In this document: piece by piece, positions 33,253 to 43,317 of the stretch
Layout of the letters: each line of letters begins with the position of its first letter
How positions within the stretch are numbered: the first letter of the stretch is position 1
Assembly: GCA_010093485.1 (NCBI GenBank)
Contig: MU001495.1
Span: forward strand, 2,245,711 to 2,309,710
From: Karstenula rhodostoma CBS 690.94
Lineage: Eukaryota; Ascomycota; Dothideomycetes; Pleosporales; Didymosphaeriaceae
DNA length: 64,000 nucleotides
Direction of reading: 5' to 3'
The notes under the pieces: model-generated
The model's database searches: none
Seen by the model: the letters and a program-made list of their open reading frames with translations, nothing else
Told to the model about the DNA's origin: nothing
Translations under genes and position numbers: made by a program

Positions 33253-34339
33253 ATGGTCGAGAACATTGACCCGGAAGAGGTGCTCGCGCGCTTCGAAGAG
33301 CTTAGCGTCCTCGAGGCAGAGTTCGAAGATGTCGAGCTCGAACTTAGTACGCTGAATATCGCGACTTGCATCACTTCTCTTGCTCACCGTTGCAGTCCGC
33401 AAGTCGAATGCGCTGAACGCACCCCTCTGGAAGAAGCGCACAGAAGTGATCGCCAAGATCCCGCACTTCTGGACCTTAGTCTTCGAGCAGGCACCTCCGG
33501 AGCTTGATTCCTTCGTCCTGCCTTCGGACGCCAAGATCTTTGCCGAATGCTTTGAATCTTTGGAGGTCACCCGCTTCGAAATCGACGACCCGAAAGGCTC
33601 GCCGCGCAGTGTGTCGCTTAAATTCGGCTTTGGCGACAACGAATACTTCGAGGACAAAGTGTTGGAGAAGAAGTTCTGGTTCCGCAAGTCGCGCGACTGG
33701 GAAGGCCTCGTATCTGAGCCGGTGAAAATCAACTGGAAGAAGGGCCAAGACACTACGTATGGCCTGACAGATGCGGCCGTCAAGCTTGCCAACGCAAGGA
33801 AGAAGGTTGGCAGTAAGGCGAAGGAGACCGGACTGCCTGAATACAAGAAGCTGGTCTCGATGATTGAAGAGAGCACTGAGGCCTCACCAAGCTTTTTCGC
33901 ATGGTTCGCCTTCGTTTCCGACTACCGGTGGGTAAGCGCGGAGGAAAGCGAGCAGGCGGAGAAAGAGGATGCCGAGCGATTGGAGAAGCTGAAGCGCGGA
34001 GAGAAGGTCGAGGAGCCTGAAGACGAGGATGATGACACCATCGACTACCAAGAAACTGAGGTCTTCCCCCAAGGTGGCGAAATCGCAACCCTCATTGCAG
34101 AGGACCTGTGGCCGTCCGCTATCAAGTACTACAGTATGTGATCCCTCCAAGTCTTGTTGGACCAATACTCACAATGATCAGAGCAATCCCACGAACAGGA
34201 TGGGGACGATTTTTCCGACATCGATGTCGAAGACATGGACGAAGATGACGATGAGTCCGGCGACGAGATTGACATTCGCGGTCTGGTTGGTAAAGGCCAA
34301 GCTGGCTCGCCTCCGACCAAGAGGCAACGCAAGGCTTAA
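33253..34339 (+). CDS. SET/NAP-family histone chaperone
   Basis: Exons 33253-33346, 33396-34133 and 34182-34339, with introns of 49 and 48 nt, giving 329 aa. The splice creates the dimerisation helix VELELIRKSNALNAPLW. The NAP/SET hallmark KRTEVIAKIPHFW follows, then the earmuff fold (LEVTRFEIDD, VSLKFGFGDNEYFED, FWFRKSRDWEG) and PSFFAWF. The last exon encodes a long acidic tail (DVEDMDEDDDESGDE) and a basic nuclear-localisation-like end TKRQRKA. This layout matches SET/TAF-I-beta and yeast Vps75 rather than Nap1. It is expected to bind H3-H4 in the nucleus; function is by homology. Confidence 0.92.
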
Positions 34340-35324
34340 AGTAGACAATACCCGAAATTCAGACGAAGAAATAGACGCATGTTTTGTACGACTGAAGATC
34401 ATTCCTGATACAATGGATACTCGGACCCACGATCTGTTGGATACACATCCAGCATAATCTGCGCAGCTCCGCGGCCATGGCCATGCGCACGAGATTTGGT
34501 CACACATTGAACTAGTACACTTCCGACAGAGAAGACTATTTGCGAAACACTATGCATGGTAATAGTAGTGGCTGAACCACTGGCCATGGCTGCTGAAGTG
34601 AACATTCCCGCTGTTTTCTTTCACCAATGTTTGATAACGATCTTGCGACAGTTATTATTATGGAACAGTTTCTACGAACAAACTTCGCTTTTCCGCACCC
34701 CCCACAGAGGTCCTGTATTGAGTTTTGCCACGGCTTGCCCAAGCTCGCGAAGTATCACATTTGACTTCGCTTTTCCGTACCCCGGAAACAGGTCCGCCCA
34801 CGCGAACCCAAGTCTCTACGGTAGTCCAAGTACCCCACTGCTACTGAAGCCGCCTTCGAGAAGACTTCCTTTCCACCAATTATTCCCGTTCGTTCAACGC
34901 ACTAACCGCATCAGGCACGGACTCAAGTGCCGTTTCCTCCGTGTGTCTATGTCTTCAACCTCATTTTCGATGTTTTGTATTCTTTGACATGACGTGAGTC
35001 TCTTGTGTCGCCTAGTACGGAATAGCGATCAACCTAGCTCACTTCGGCGTCCCTATGACAACCCCAGTTCAATCAACGCTTGCATTTTCCCGAGCCGCGA
35101 TCTGTGCTCCACAGCATCAAAAGAGGGGTTGACGCTGCTTGGTGCATGCCAAGATGGCCAAGTCCAGGTTTCTGCGATGCATACGCACGATGGAGGCTCA
35201 GCAACGGTAGGTGGCTGGAGCTATAGCTTCGAAGCTACCCTGGGCTCATAAGTACATTCTCCTCCGTACCCGCCGTCTTCCATCACGTAGTTGTACTTTC
35301 GCCGCTAGCGACACAGGTGCAGAA
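34340..35324. other. Intergenic, includes a short direct repeat
   Basis: About 1 kb upstream of the GH1 gene; no gene supported. Two related 32-bp segments at 34682-34713 and 34764-34795 are listed separately. Confidence 0.45.
34682..34795 (+). repeat. Pair of 32-bp imperfect direct repeats
   Basis: Copies at 34682-34713 and 34764-34795 share ACTTCGCTTTTCCG, then diverge at few positions and end in CAG(A)GGTCC. Possibly a duplicated regulatory block; function unknown. Confidence 0.6.
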
Positions 35325-37528
35325 ATGGCACATCGACTTGCTCTTCTTCCTTTCTTTTGCTCCTTGTCTGCTTTAGTCACTGCCCAGTCCGTCAATGGCT
35401 CGACTCCTACCTTCACTCTACCTTCGGGATACCGCACCGCAAGTTTCAACGCTTCCGCGCAGCCGACCGCGTTCAACCGTACCGATTTCTCGGAGAATGC
35501 CTTGAATGAGCTATGGAATTTGGTCGGCCCTGTAGCGACAGGCCCTGTGACCACTACAGTGGAAGCAACTCCAGAGCCCAGTGCATACTCACAACCTGAT
35601 GCCAACCATTTTCACGGCCTTGTTGGGTCAAACCACCCGGAGCTCAACGACGTGAAGCTGCCGAAAGGATTTAAGTGGGGTGTTAGTAGTAGTTCGTACC
35701 AGATCGAGGGCGCGGCGAAAGATGAGGGCAAAGGGCCGAGTATATGGGATGTGAGTCTTTGGGGACTATCTGCCTCAACATCGGCTGCTGTTGCTATTGG
35801 CACCGGCGTGTACGTTTATTATCGATACTGACCCCAGACTTCAGTTGCTAGCCCATAGGGTACCGAACCAGGTCTTGGACAACTCGACGGGAGACGTAGT
35901 CGCCAGTCATTACTGGCTATACAAACAAGATCTGGCGAGATTGAGGGGCTTGGGCATGCCTGGTATGCTTTGATTGCGCCCCAGTGATTGGTCCTTGAAG
36001 TCGTCAGCTAACAGCTTCATAGCATTCAGTCCAAGTTTTTCGTGGCCAAGATTCCTGCCATTCGGACATGGCCCTGTCAACGAAGCTGCAGTGAAGCATT
36101 ATGATGACGTTATTTCCGAATTCGTGGCCACGGGCATACGCCCCGCAGTAACCCTCTTCCATTGGGACACACCACTTGCTCTCTTCACAGAATACGGAGG
36201 CTGGACGGATCGCCGAATTGTTGACGATTTCTTCAATTACGCAAAGTTCGTCATCTCTCGCTATGACGCGTACGTGGACGAGTGGTTCACGATCAACGAG
36301 CCGCAATACTGCAACTGGCAGTATTCGTACTACCCCGCCGGAAAATATTACCCTGCCCCCAATGGAGTTACTGGCGGCGACAAGGCTCGTTTCCTTTGCG
36401 GACACTACACGCTCCTCGCTCACGCGAAGGTGGCCAAATGGTACCACGACGAGTTTAAAGGCCGCGGACGCATCACATTCAAAAACTCCGGCAATTACTA
36501 CGAGGCGAATAGCACCAGCGCTGGAGATGAAGAATCACGTCAGCGTAACTTCGACTTCTCGATTGGGTGGTTCGGCGGGCCTTGGACGGATGGCGATTAC
36601 CCAGACACCCTGAAGGACACGCTGGGAGACTTACTCCCTGAACTGACGCAAGATGAGAAAGATCTTATCAAGGGCTCCTGTGACTTCTTCGCTATCGATG
36701 CTTACTCCTCTTTCATGGCCTACGAAATCGACGGTGGCGCCGAAGCTTGTGCTTCCAACCGCTCCCACCCCGGCTTCCCAGAGTGCGCAGGCTCGACGTC
36801 TCTATCTCCGATTGGCTTCCCGCTTGGTCCAGCCGCAGACCCCACGATGAGCTGGCTGTACTCAGCGCCGTCGGGCATCCGCAAATTCCTCAAGCACATC
36901 ACCACGGAGCTTTTCCCCTCGGTTCCCGACATCGTCGTCACAGAGTTCGGGTTCAGCGAGCCTTTCGAAGGCCAGTGGACTAGTATTGCACCGGCGCTCT
37001 GGGATCTCAGGAGAGCGGATTATTTCCAGCATTATTTGGATCAGATTTTGCTGAGTATACATGAGGACAAGGTTAGCAATTATCCGTTGATTTCTTTGCT
37101 TCATGCCATGTGTTGGATAGGATCAAATGAGAGTTTTAGACGGCTCATTCTCTATGGACTGAGTACTCAACTTATATACTAGCTGTTTGTGTTGTCTCAT
37201 AAGATTCGGGAGGGAAACACACCAACACCATGCTAACGAAATCCAGGTCAACGTGACGGGCGCCTGGGGATGGGCCATCTTCGACAACTTCGAGTGGGGA
37301 CAGGGCAGCCAGGTGAGGTTTGGGCTGCAGTATGTGAACTACACGAGCCTGGAGCGAACGCCCAAGGCTTCCATGTTTCAGTTCTTGAATTGGTTCAAGT
37401 AAGTGCTGCTCCGGGTAGACTTTGCACAAGACGAGACGTGCAGATGCGATTTTTCGGACCTGAATGAGGCTGACTGATATAGGCAACACGAAGCAGACAC
37501 GGGCAACAATGCTACAATGAGGTTCTAG
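35325..37528 (+). CDS. Secreted GH1 beta-glucosidase-like enzyme
   Basis: Five exons: 35325-35750, 35845-35962, 36023-37071, 37247-37398 and 37483-37528; introns 94, 60, 175 and 84 nt. The product is 596 aa with signal peptide (MAHRLALLPFFCSLSALVTA). An N-terminal Thr/Ser-rich extension of about 100 residues precedes the GH1 barrel, which begins at LPKGFKWGVSSSSYQIEGA, a good match to the GH1 N-terminal signature. The acid/base Glu is in TINEPQ (E274). The nucleophile segment is VVTEFGFSEP (E489), where most GH1 enzymes have TENG. AWGWAIFDNFEWGQG completes the active-site wall. Hydrolysis of beta-glucosides outside the cell is expected. The last exon is only 46 nt. Numerous N-glycosylation sequons support secretion. 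Confidence 0.9.
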
Positions 37529-39380
37529 GGACTGGCGATCAGGACGTCACGAGTACAATAGCTAACATCTACACGTGATTCGTTGACTGTATCATTATTC
37601 CGAGGCTACGTGAACGCCCTCATTTTGAGGCCATGTGCGAGGTATCCTAGGCGCACTGAGATATGCTGCGAACGTCGTGCTCATCGCAGAGAACAACTTC
37701 ACAGCAGACAATGCTTACGTAGCATAGCGCCAAGTGGTCGCCGCTCAGTCCTTTCTTCGTCCTTCTCAATTGCCTTGTTCTTCCTCGCGAATTAGAGCTT
37801 GTTTAACAGACAGAAGAGAATCGTCAGTCCGACTGTATGTGGCGATCGGTATTCCGGGAGAGAACACCCTCCGCATCCTCCAAAAGAAACGCAGTTCTCT
37901 CGGGCCGACTGGCCGACTTTGGGAAGAGTGCAACGTACGGCAGCCATGAGAGAATACACAGCCAACAAGACACTTTATTCCCACTCCAATCAATATTCGT
38001 ACCCACTCAAAACGAGTACTGAGCTGAAGAGTGCGTCTTCTCCGCTGCACACTTTCCAAGCCTTTGTTCCTGATTACACGTGCATCTCCATGTCAACCAG
38101 CCCACGGACAAGGTCTCGGTAGGAGAGCCACACACATTTGCAGGTACTCGTCCAGTCCGATGTGGCCCTAGCCGAAAGCTACCCTCATCTGTGTCGACAT
38201 GGCGTTGGTTGGAGGCTTCGCCGTGTTTCAAGTGACGTGTGCAGGGTGTTTCTGATTGGCTCCGAGGACCAACAAGCAACGGGTCTTCACAGTGCAGCGA
38301 CCTGGCTTGCGAGACAGCACACAATGGAGGATTTGCATTTGGCAATGTCACGGTGGAGGCGGCTGGGGCGGGGCAGGGAGGGTGTAGGTTAGTGGGTTTC
38401 TTATCGCGGCGATTGCAGAGGAAGCTCCCGCGTGACAAGGATGGACCCGTGGACGGCCTAGCCGCGCATGTCTTGTACCTCGAGCAGCGCGCACCTGAGC
38501 ACCGTGCATGATATACTTCCTTGAATGTAGCTGGTGACTTTGGTTGTACCTCTGGCCTTTCCCCTCGGTACTGAAAGTGTTGTCTGGTACGTGACGTGAC
38601 GTGATGGCTTGGAGGACCGGACCAAGGTTAATCATTAGGTAGCGCAGTAGACCAGGATCTCGCCGCCGCTTGTGCCTGTGAGCAACCTCGAGCTGTCCGA
38701 CACCAACGCCCATAGCTACACCTTGCACCATTCACGGCCCGCTGTCCCCCCCTGCTCACGCCCCTCCTCCCGGCACATACGTACATCGCTCGCGGAGGGA
38801 AGACAGGCTGCCCGGCGCGATTCAGGCATCCGCTTGGCTGACAGCTCGCCTCACCCTCACCACGCCGCCCGTGCCAGCGTCCCGTGCTGCTCACCTCTCC
38901 CACCACGGAGCTGGAGCTTGAGCTTGCCCGCCACCGCCGTGACTGCCAGACGCCGGCCCGCGGCTCCCCCCGAACGGCGTGCGCTTCCCGGTGCTGAGCA
39001 TCCCATGAGTCCTCCTCCCGCCCGACAGCGCGCCATCTGAGGGTACGGCCGCCTCGCTCGACGTGTACTCGCATCACTGCGGGTAACTTGCCCCAGCGTT
39101 CGTCCTGGCAGACGAAATCGCCCCAAACGTCCCTTCCCCAAACGCCTCCGACCGCCCAACCATCCCGCACTCCCCAGCTCCTCCTTCCCCAGAACTCTCT
39201 GCCCACGAACCTCCCTCCACCGACAACGACCCGGTAGCCGCCCCCGCAGCCCCATCCACACGCCCGCTTGCCCCCAAGCGCAGACGCGGCTCCCAAGACA
39301 GCGACGACCTCTCCGATCCCATCGAGCGAGGCCGGCCCTCCCGCCCCATCAAGAAACGCAGGCGCAGAACAGACGGGACC
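37529..39380. other. Long intergenic region upstream of GID7 homologue
   Basis: About 1.85 kb. The right end (from about 39092 to 39380) is open and coding-like in the GID7 frame and probably belongs to that gene (see its entry). The rest shows no gene; a triple CRE-like element lies at 38591-38605. Confidence 0.4.
38591..38605 (+). promoter_or_regulatory. Tandem CRE-like TGACG elements
   Basis: CGTGACGTGACGTGA contains overlapping TGACG/CGTCA-type half sites recognised by bZIP factors of the ATF/CREB class in other organisms. It is about 0.8 kb upstream of the GID7 start codon; functional use is inference. Confidence 0.3.
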
Positions 39381-41358
39381 ATGCGCCTTGACAGCGATGC
39401 TTCAAAACGGTCCCACTCTCCCACACAGAGCTACACCAATGGCTCCACGCGCTCGCCCGGGCCCAGGTCGGCCCTGGGCAAGATTGCGAACGGAGACTCC
39501 CACAGGCCCGAGAGCAACGGCTCCTACACCAGCGGCAGCTCGGTAGCAAGCGTGAAGGCCCTGTCGTCGTCCTTCTTTGGCCACGACAGGGAGGAGGTCA
39601 CGCGGATACTCATCCAAAGTCTGTCAGACCTGGGGTATAGCGATGCTGCCGGCGCTTTGGTCAAAGAGAGCGGATATACCCTCGAAGGCCCGACAGTGGC
39701 GGCATTCCGCAACGCTGTTCTGAACGGGGACTGGGCCGAGGCGGAAGAGCTTCTGTTTGGCACAAACTCGTACCATAATGGAGGAGGCATACATCTCGAC
39801 AGTGCGGCAGGATACGGCAAGACTTGGACCCAGTCGAGATCGATAGCCCAATCGCACCGCGCCGAAGGGCTGCCGCTCGCCGAAGGTGCAAACCGAGATG
39901 AAATGTTGTTTTGGCTGAAACAGCAAAAGTATCTGGAGCTGCTCGAAAGAAGAGATCTGGGCAAGGCACTCATGGTGCTGCGTCAAGAGTTGACACCGCT
40001 GCACCAAGATGTTGGCCGGCTGCATATCCTTTCCAGGCAAGTTTCTTTCGTATTTATTTTGCGATACCCAAACAATGTTGACTGTGCGCAGTCTCATGAT
40101 GTGTCCGTCTGCGGATGATCTCAAATTACAGGCCGTTTGGGATGGTGCTGACGGCGAATCACGGACGCTTCTGCTCTCCGAACTCTCTAGTAAGCCGTAC
40201 CATCCTCATTTACTCTAAGACCACCACTAATTACAACAGAATCGATATCGCCCAGTGTCATGATACCAGAGCACCGATTGGTTGGTCTTCTAGACGAAGT
40301 CAAGGATGGTTGGATATCCAACTGTCTCTATCACAATACTGCCGATTCCCCGTCACTTTACATCGACCACAATTGTGAACGCGACGACTTTCCCATGAAA
40401 ACTGTACTGGAACTCAAGGGCCACCACGACGAAGTGTGGTACCTCAAATACTCACATGACGGTACGAAGCTGGCATCGACAAGCAAAGACAAGACTATTG
40501 TTATTTACGAAACTACAACATATAAAGTTCTGCACCAACTCGACGAACACGACTCTGGTGTTACCCATCTGGCGTGGAGTCCTGACGACACAAAGATCAT
40601 AACATGCTGCGCGCAGCAGGAGAATTCCGCTCGGATATGGGATGTCAAAACTGGCACGTGCCTAAGACTGATCAGCGATTTTACGTACCCTTGCACAACT
40701 GCGGCCTGGGCGCCGTCTGGCACGCATGTCGTCATTGGCTCGCAAGACACCAAGTATGGATGCTGCATGTGGGACCTCGATGGCCACCTTGTACACGCTT
40801 TCGCCCCCCACCACAACGACAGCGTCAGAGTCAATGATCTCGCCATCTCAGCCGACGGCTCAAGGCTTGTGGTCCTTCTTGAGAATAAGATCCATGTGTA
40901 TGACTTTAGGTCACGAGAGAAACTGTGCGAGTGGCATTTCGACGATGTTAAGTTGACGAGCGTTACGATAAGCTCGGATTCCAGACACATGCTCGTCTCA
41001 ATGAACAAGAACAGAATCCGGCTCATAGAGATCGATACAGGGCGGGAAGTGCAAGGTTACGAAGGCCAGATTCAAGAAAACTTCATCATCAGGAGTACTT
41101 TTGGTGGCGCTGACGAGAATTTTGTGGTCAGTGGCAGTGAAGGTACGTCCTAATAGTTCCGCATCGTAGGAGCAGAGAGCTAACAGTGTCGCAGACGGCA
41201 GGGTGTACATCTGGAGGAATAACGTAAACGGGCTGCTGGTCGAGGCACTGGACGCGCATGAAGGTTGCGTGAATGCTGTTGCCTGGCACCCCTCGGATCC
41301 GAGGTGTTTCGCGAGCGCAGGAGACGATGGGAGAGTGCGCGTTTGGAGACCGCGGTGA
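39381..41358 (+). CDS. gid7: GID7/WDR26 homologue, GID/CTLH ubiquitin ligase subunit
   Basis: Exons 39381-40036, 40092-40189, 40240-41142 and 41195-41358 give 606 aa from this Met. The first intron has a GC donor (AG|GCAAGT) and CAG acceptor; only this choice keeps the frame and gives LHILS-SLMMCPSADDL. After a Ser-rich, NLS-containing N-terminus come a LisH/CTLH region (FFGHDREEVTRILIQSLSDLGY, then LVKESGYTLEGP) and ISPSVMIPEHRL. WD40 repeats follow (LELKGHHDEVWYLKYSHDG, SGVTHLAWSPDD, CVNAVAWHPSD). In yeast Gid7 drives assembly of the GID E3 that degrades gluconeogenic enzymes. The open frame continues upstream of 39381 to about 39092, with an acceptor-like CCCCAG at 39087-39092, so a short first exon may be missing from this model. 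Confidence 0.88.
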
Positions 41359-42028
41359 TGCGCGACGAAGAGACGTGAGAAATAACGCGGGCAACATGCA
41401 TCTTCGGCGTCGGCGGCATCACATGAGGGAGGGGTGTGCGTTTGCGATTTTTGATTTATGCATGCGTACGGAGCTTCAGCCTTCCATCCTCTCTCTTCTC
41501 TGGGGGCCTCAGATTACATCATACCACATTGTTCTGGGTTTTTGCAGTTATGCTGGCGCAGCGGGTGTTTCTGTGCTTGTTGCATGGCTGGTCTATTGTT
41601 TTGAGAAAGATGATGGGGTTGCCGGGGTCTGACGAGGGTTTGGTATGAGGGGGTTTATGTAGGTAGGTAGAGCGGTACTTGGGATAGGAGGTGCAGCACG
41701 AACATAGCGAGCAAGCAATGGAGTCTCAACTCTGACTTGATGCTGCGAGTACCCCGTCATACCTACCTTCCCGCACGATACGCTTACAGACTATATCTGA
41801 ACCAGGCCCCCTTCTCGCCTACACCCTCTACACGTCCCACCTCGCCGTTTTCACCCACCGCCCCTCGATGTGCATCTTTCCTTCGATTCCCCACGAGCAG
41901 AGTAGAGTAGAGCCAAACTTCACCTTCCGCAAGATGCCACAGGTGGTCTTGAGGAGATAGGTCGCACTTAGCCAGCCAGCCACATGGATTAAATACCACA
42001 CCCTCTTCCATCAAGACAAACTACTCAC
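41359..42028. other. Intergenic between GID7 and MFS remnant
   Basis: I searched the minus strand here for the missing downstream exons of the MFS transporter and found nothing with membrane helices. Confidence 0.45.
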
Positions 42029-42373
42029 CCCAGCAGAACATCATAACGCTCAGACTGCGCGAGCCATACTTTTCCACCACCACGCTCAACGGCACGCCGG
42101 CAACGAGATACCCGATATTGAACGTGAAGACGGCGACATTATACCACTGGCCTTTGAGGTCGAGTTCCTTTTCCATGCCTGCGATCTTTGCGTTGCCGAT
42201 GTTGGAGCGGTCGATAAAGCAGATCAGGAAGAGGAGCCAGAGGATGGGGAGCACGCGGAGGTCGAGGGCGCGAAGGAGGCGGGCCTCTGCTGCTGCGTCG
42301 AACGGCGGCGTCGGGGACTCATCCTGTGTTTCCGTCGTGGTGCTTGCGGATCTTTCTGCATCGTGGTAGCCAT
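42029..42373 (-). pseudogene. MFS transporter remnant (ACS/DAL5-like), first exon only
   Basis: About 110 codons match the N-terminus of an anion:cation symporter-type MFS permease: a DAAAEARLLRALDLRVLPIL lead, then FLICFIDRSNIGNAKIAGME (first transmembrane helix and the D-R-S-N-I-G-N-A motif), then YNVAVFTFNIGYLVAGVPLS. The stretch ends at WG followed by a good intron donor (GTGAGT at 42028), but no further exon exists downstream. At the start, the ATG at 42373 (MATTMQKD) is one frame off from the rest, so the 5' end is also damaged. A full transporter has about 12 helices and 450-500 residues; this is a truncated relic. Confidence 0.72.
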
Positions 42374-43317
42374 TATCGTGTTGTGAGATGACTTGTAAAA
42401 TGGCATACAGAGCATGATGTTATATCGGAGAGTAGACTGCAGCTTACCCTACGCCGCTGCTCGCTCGAATTGCATTGACCATTTACCAATGCATGGTTAC
42501 AGCTGCTCATGTCTGGCAGTGCTCGATGCCGGTAACTGCGCTGTGCGACTCGACTACATCTCGAAGGAGGCGGGATACACAGTTTCGGGACTGTACGCGA
42601 TCTTCTGTGGCCTACGGCAGGGCTTGTGTGCATTATTCTTGCTGTTTACGGTGTGAGATTGCGCCCGGGAGGTGCTGATTGGTGCGCTGTAGCCGTATGC
42701 TGGCAGTCCAGCCTTATGCATCAGAGCATGTATGCGCGCATCGCAGTCTGAAAGATGGTCACTGCACTTGGCCAGTATCTCTGTGTTTATGCCTTTCCTA
42801 GCTCACTCATCATTCGCGCCGATTCGCATGGGCTTTGATCAACACGATCGCATTTCAGCCAATGGTAGTCTTCGCACGTGCCTTTGTATGATGCGAAATC
42901 GGACTTCTACGAGTCTGCCTCGACGAGTTGATGGGAGGGTTTTTTATTGAACTTCGGATCTCTTGATGTTGGAGATGTTGTGGCCGCAAAACGGGCCCTG
43001 GTTGAGAGTGTCATCAACAGCGGTGTTCCCCGCAACCCCGCATTCTCCCCCCCGGATTGATCACTTCGCCTCGTCTACATCCTTTCAACTCTTTCGCCGA
43101 GCTGCTCATACTGAACAAATATCTAACCTTTTGGGGTTCAAGATCTTGCACGGGCCTTCCCGGGTTGCACAGCATGCGTTTGAACGGGTACTGTGGACGG
43201 TACCTTCCAGATCGAGTCTGGTCTGCGCAACGATGTCATCCATAGGCAAACCCCTCTCCATCTTCGCCTAGCGCAGGTCCGCGGCACCCATCTATTATAG
43301 CTCTATTATTCCCTCAA
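42374..43317. other. Intergenic upstream of GMC gene
   Basis: About 0.94 kb with no supportable gene on either strand. Confidence 0.4.

Noticed and set aside
38628..39296. 222-codon minus-strand Gly/Arg-rich frame
   Set aside because: Overlaps the upstream coding-like part of GID7 on the other strand and has no domain; Gly/Trp/Arg bias indicates a shadow.
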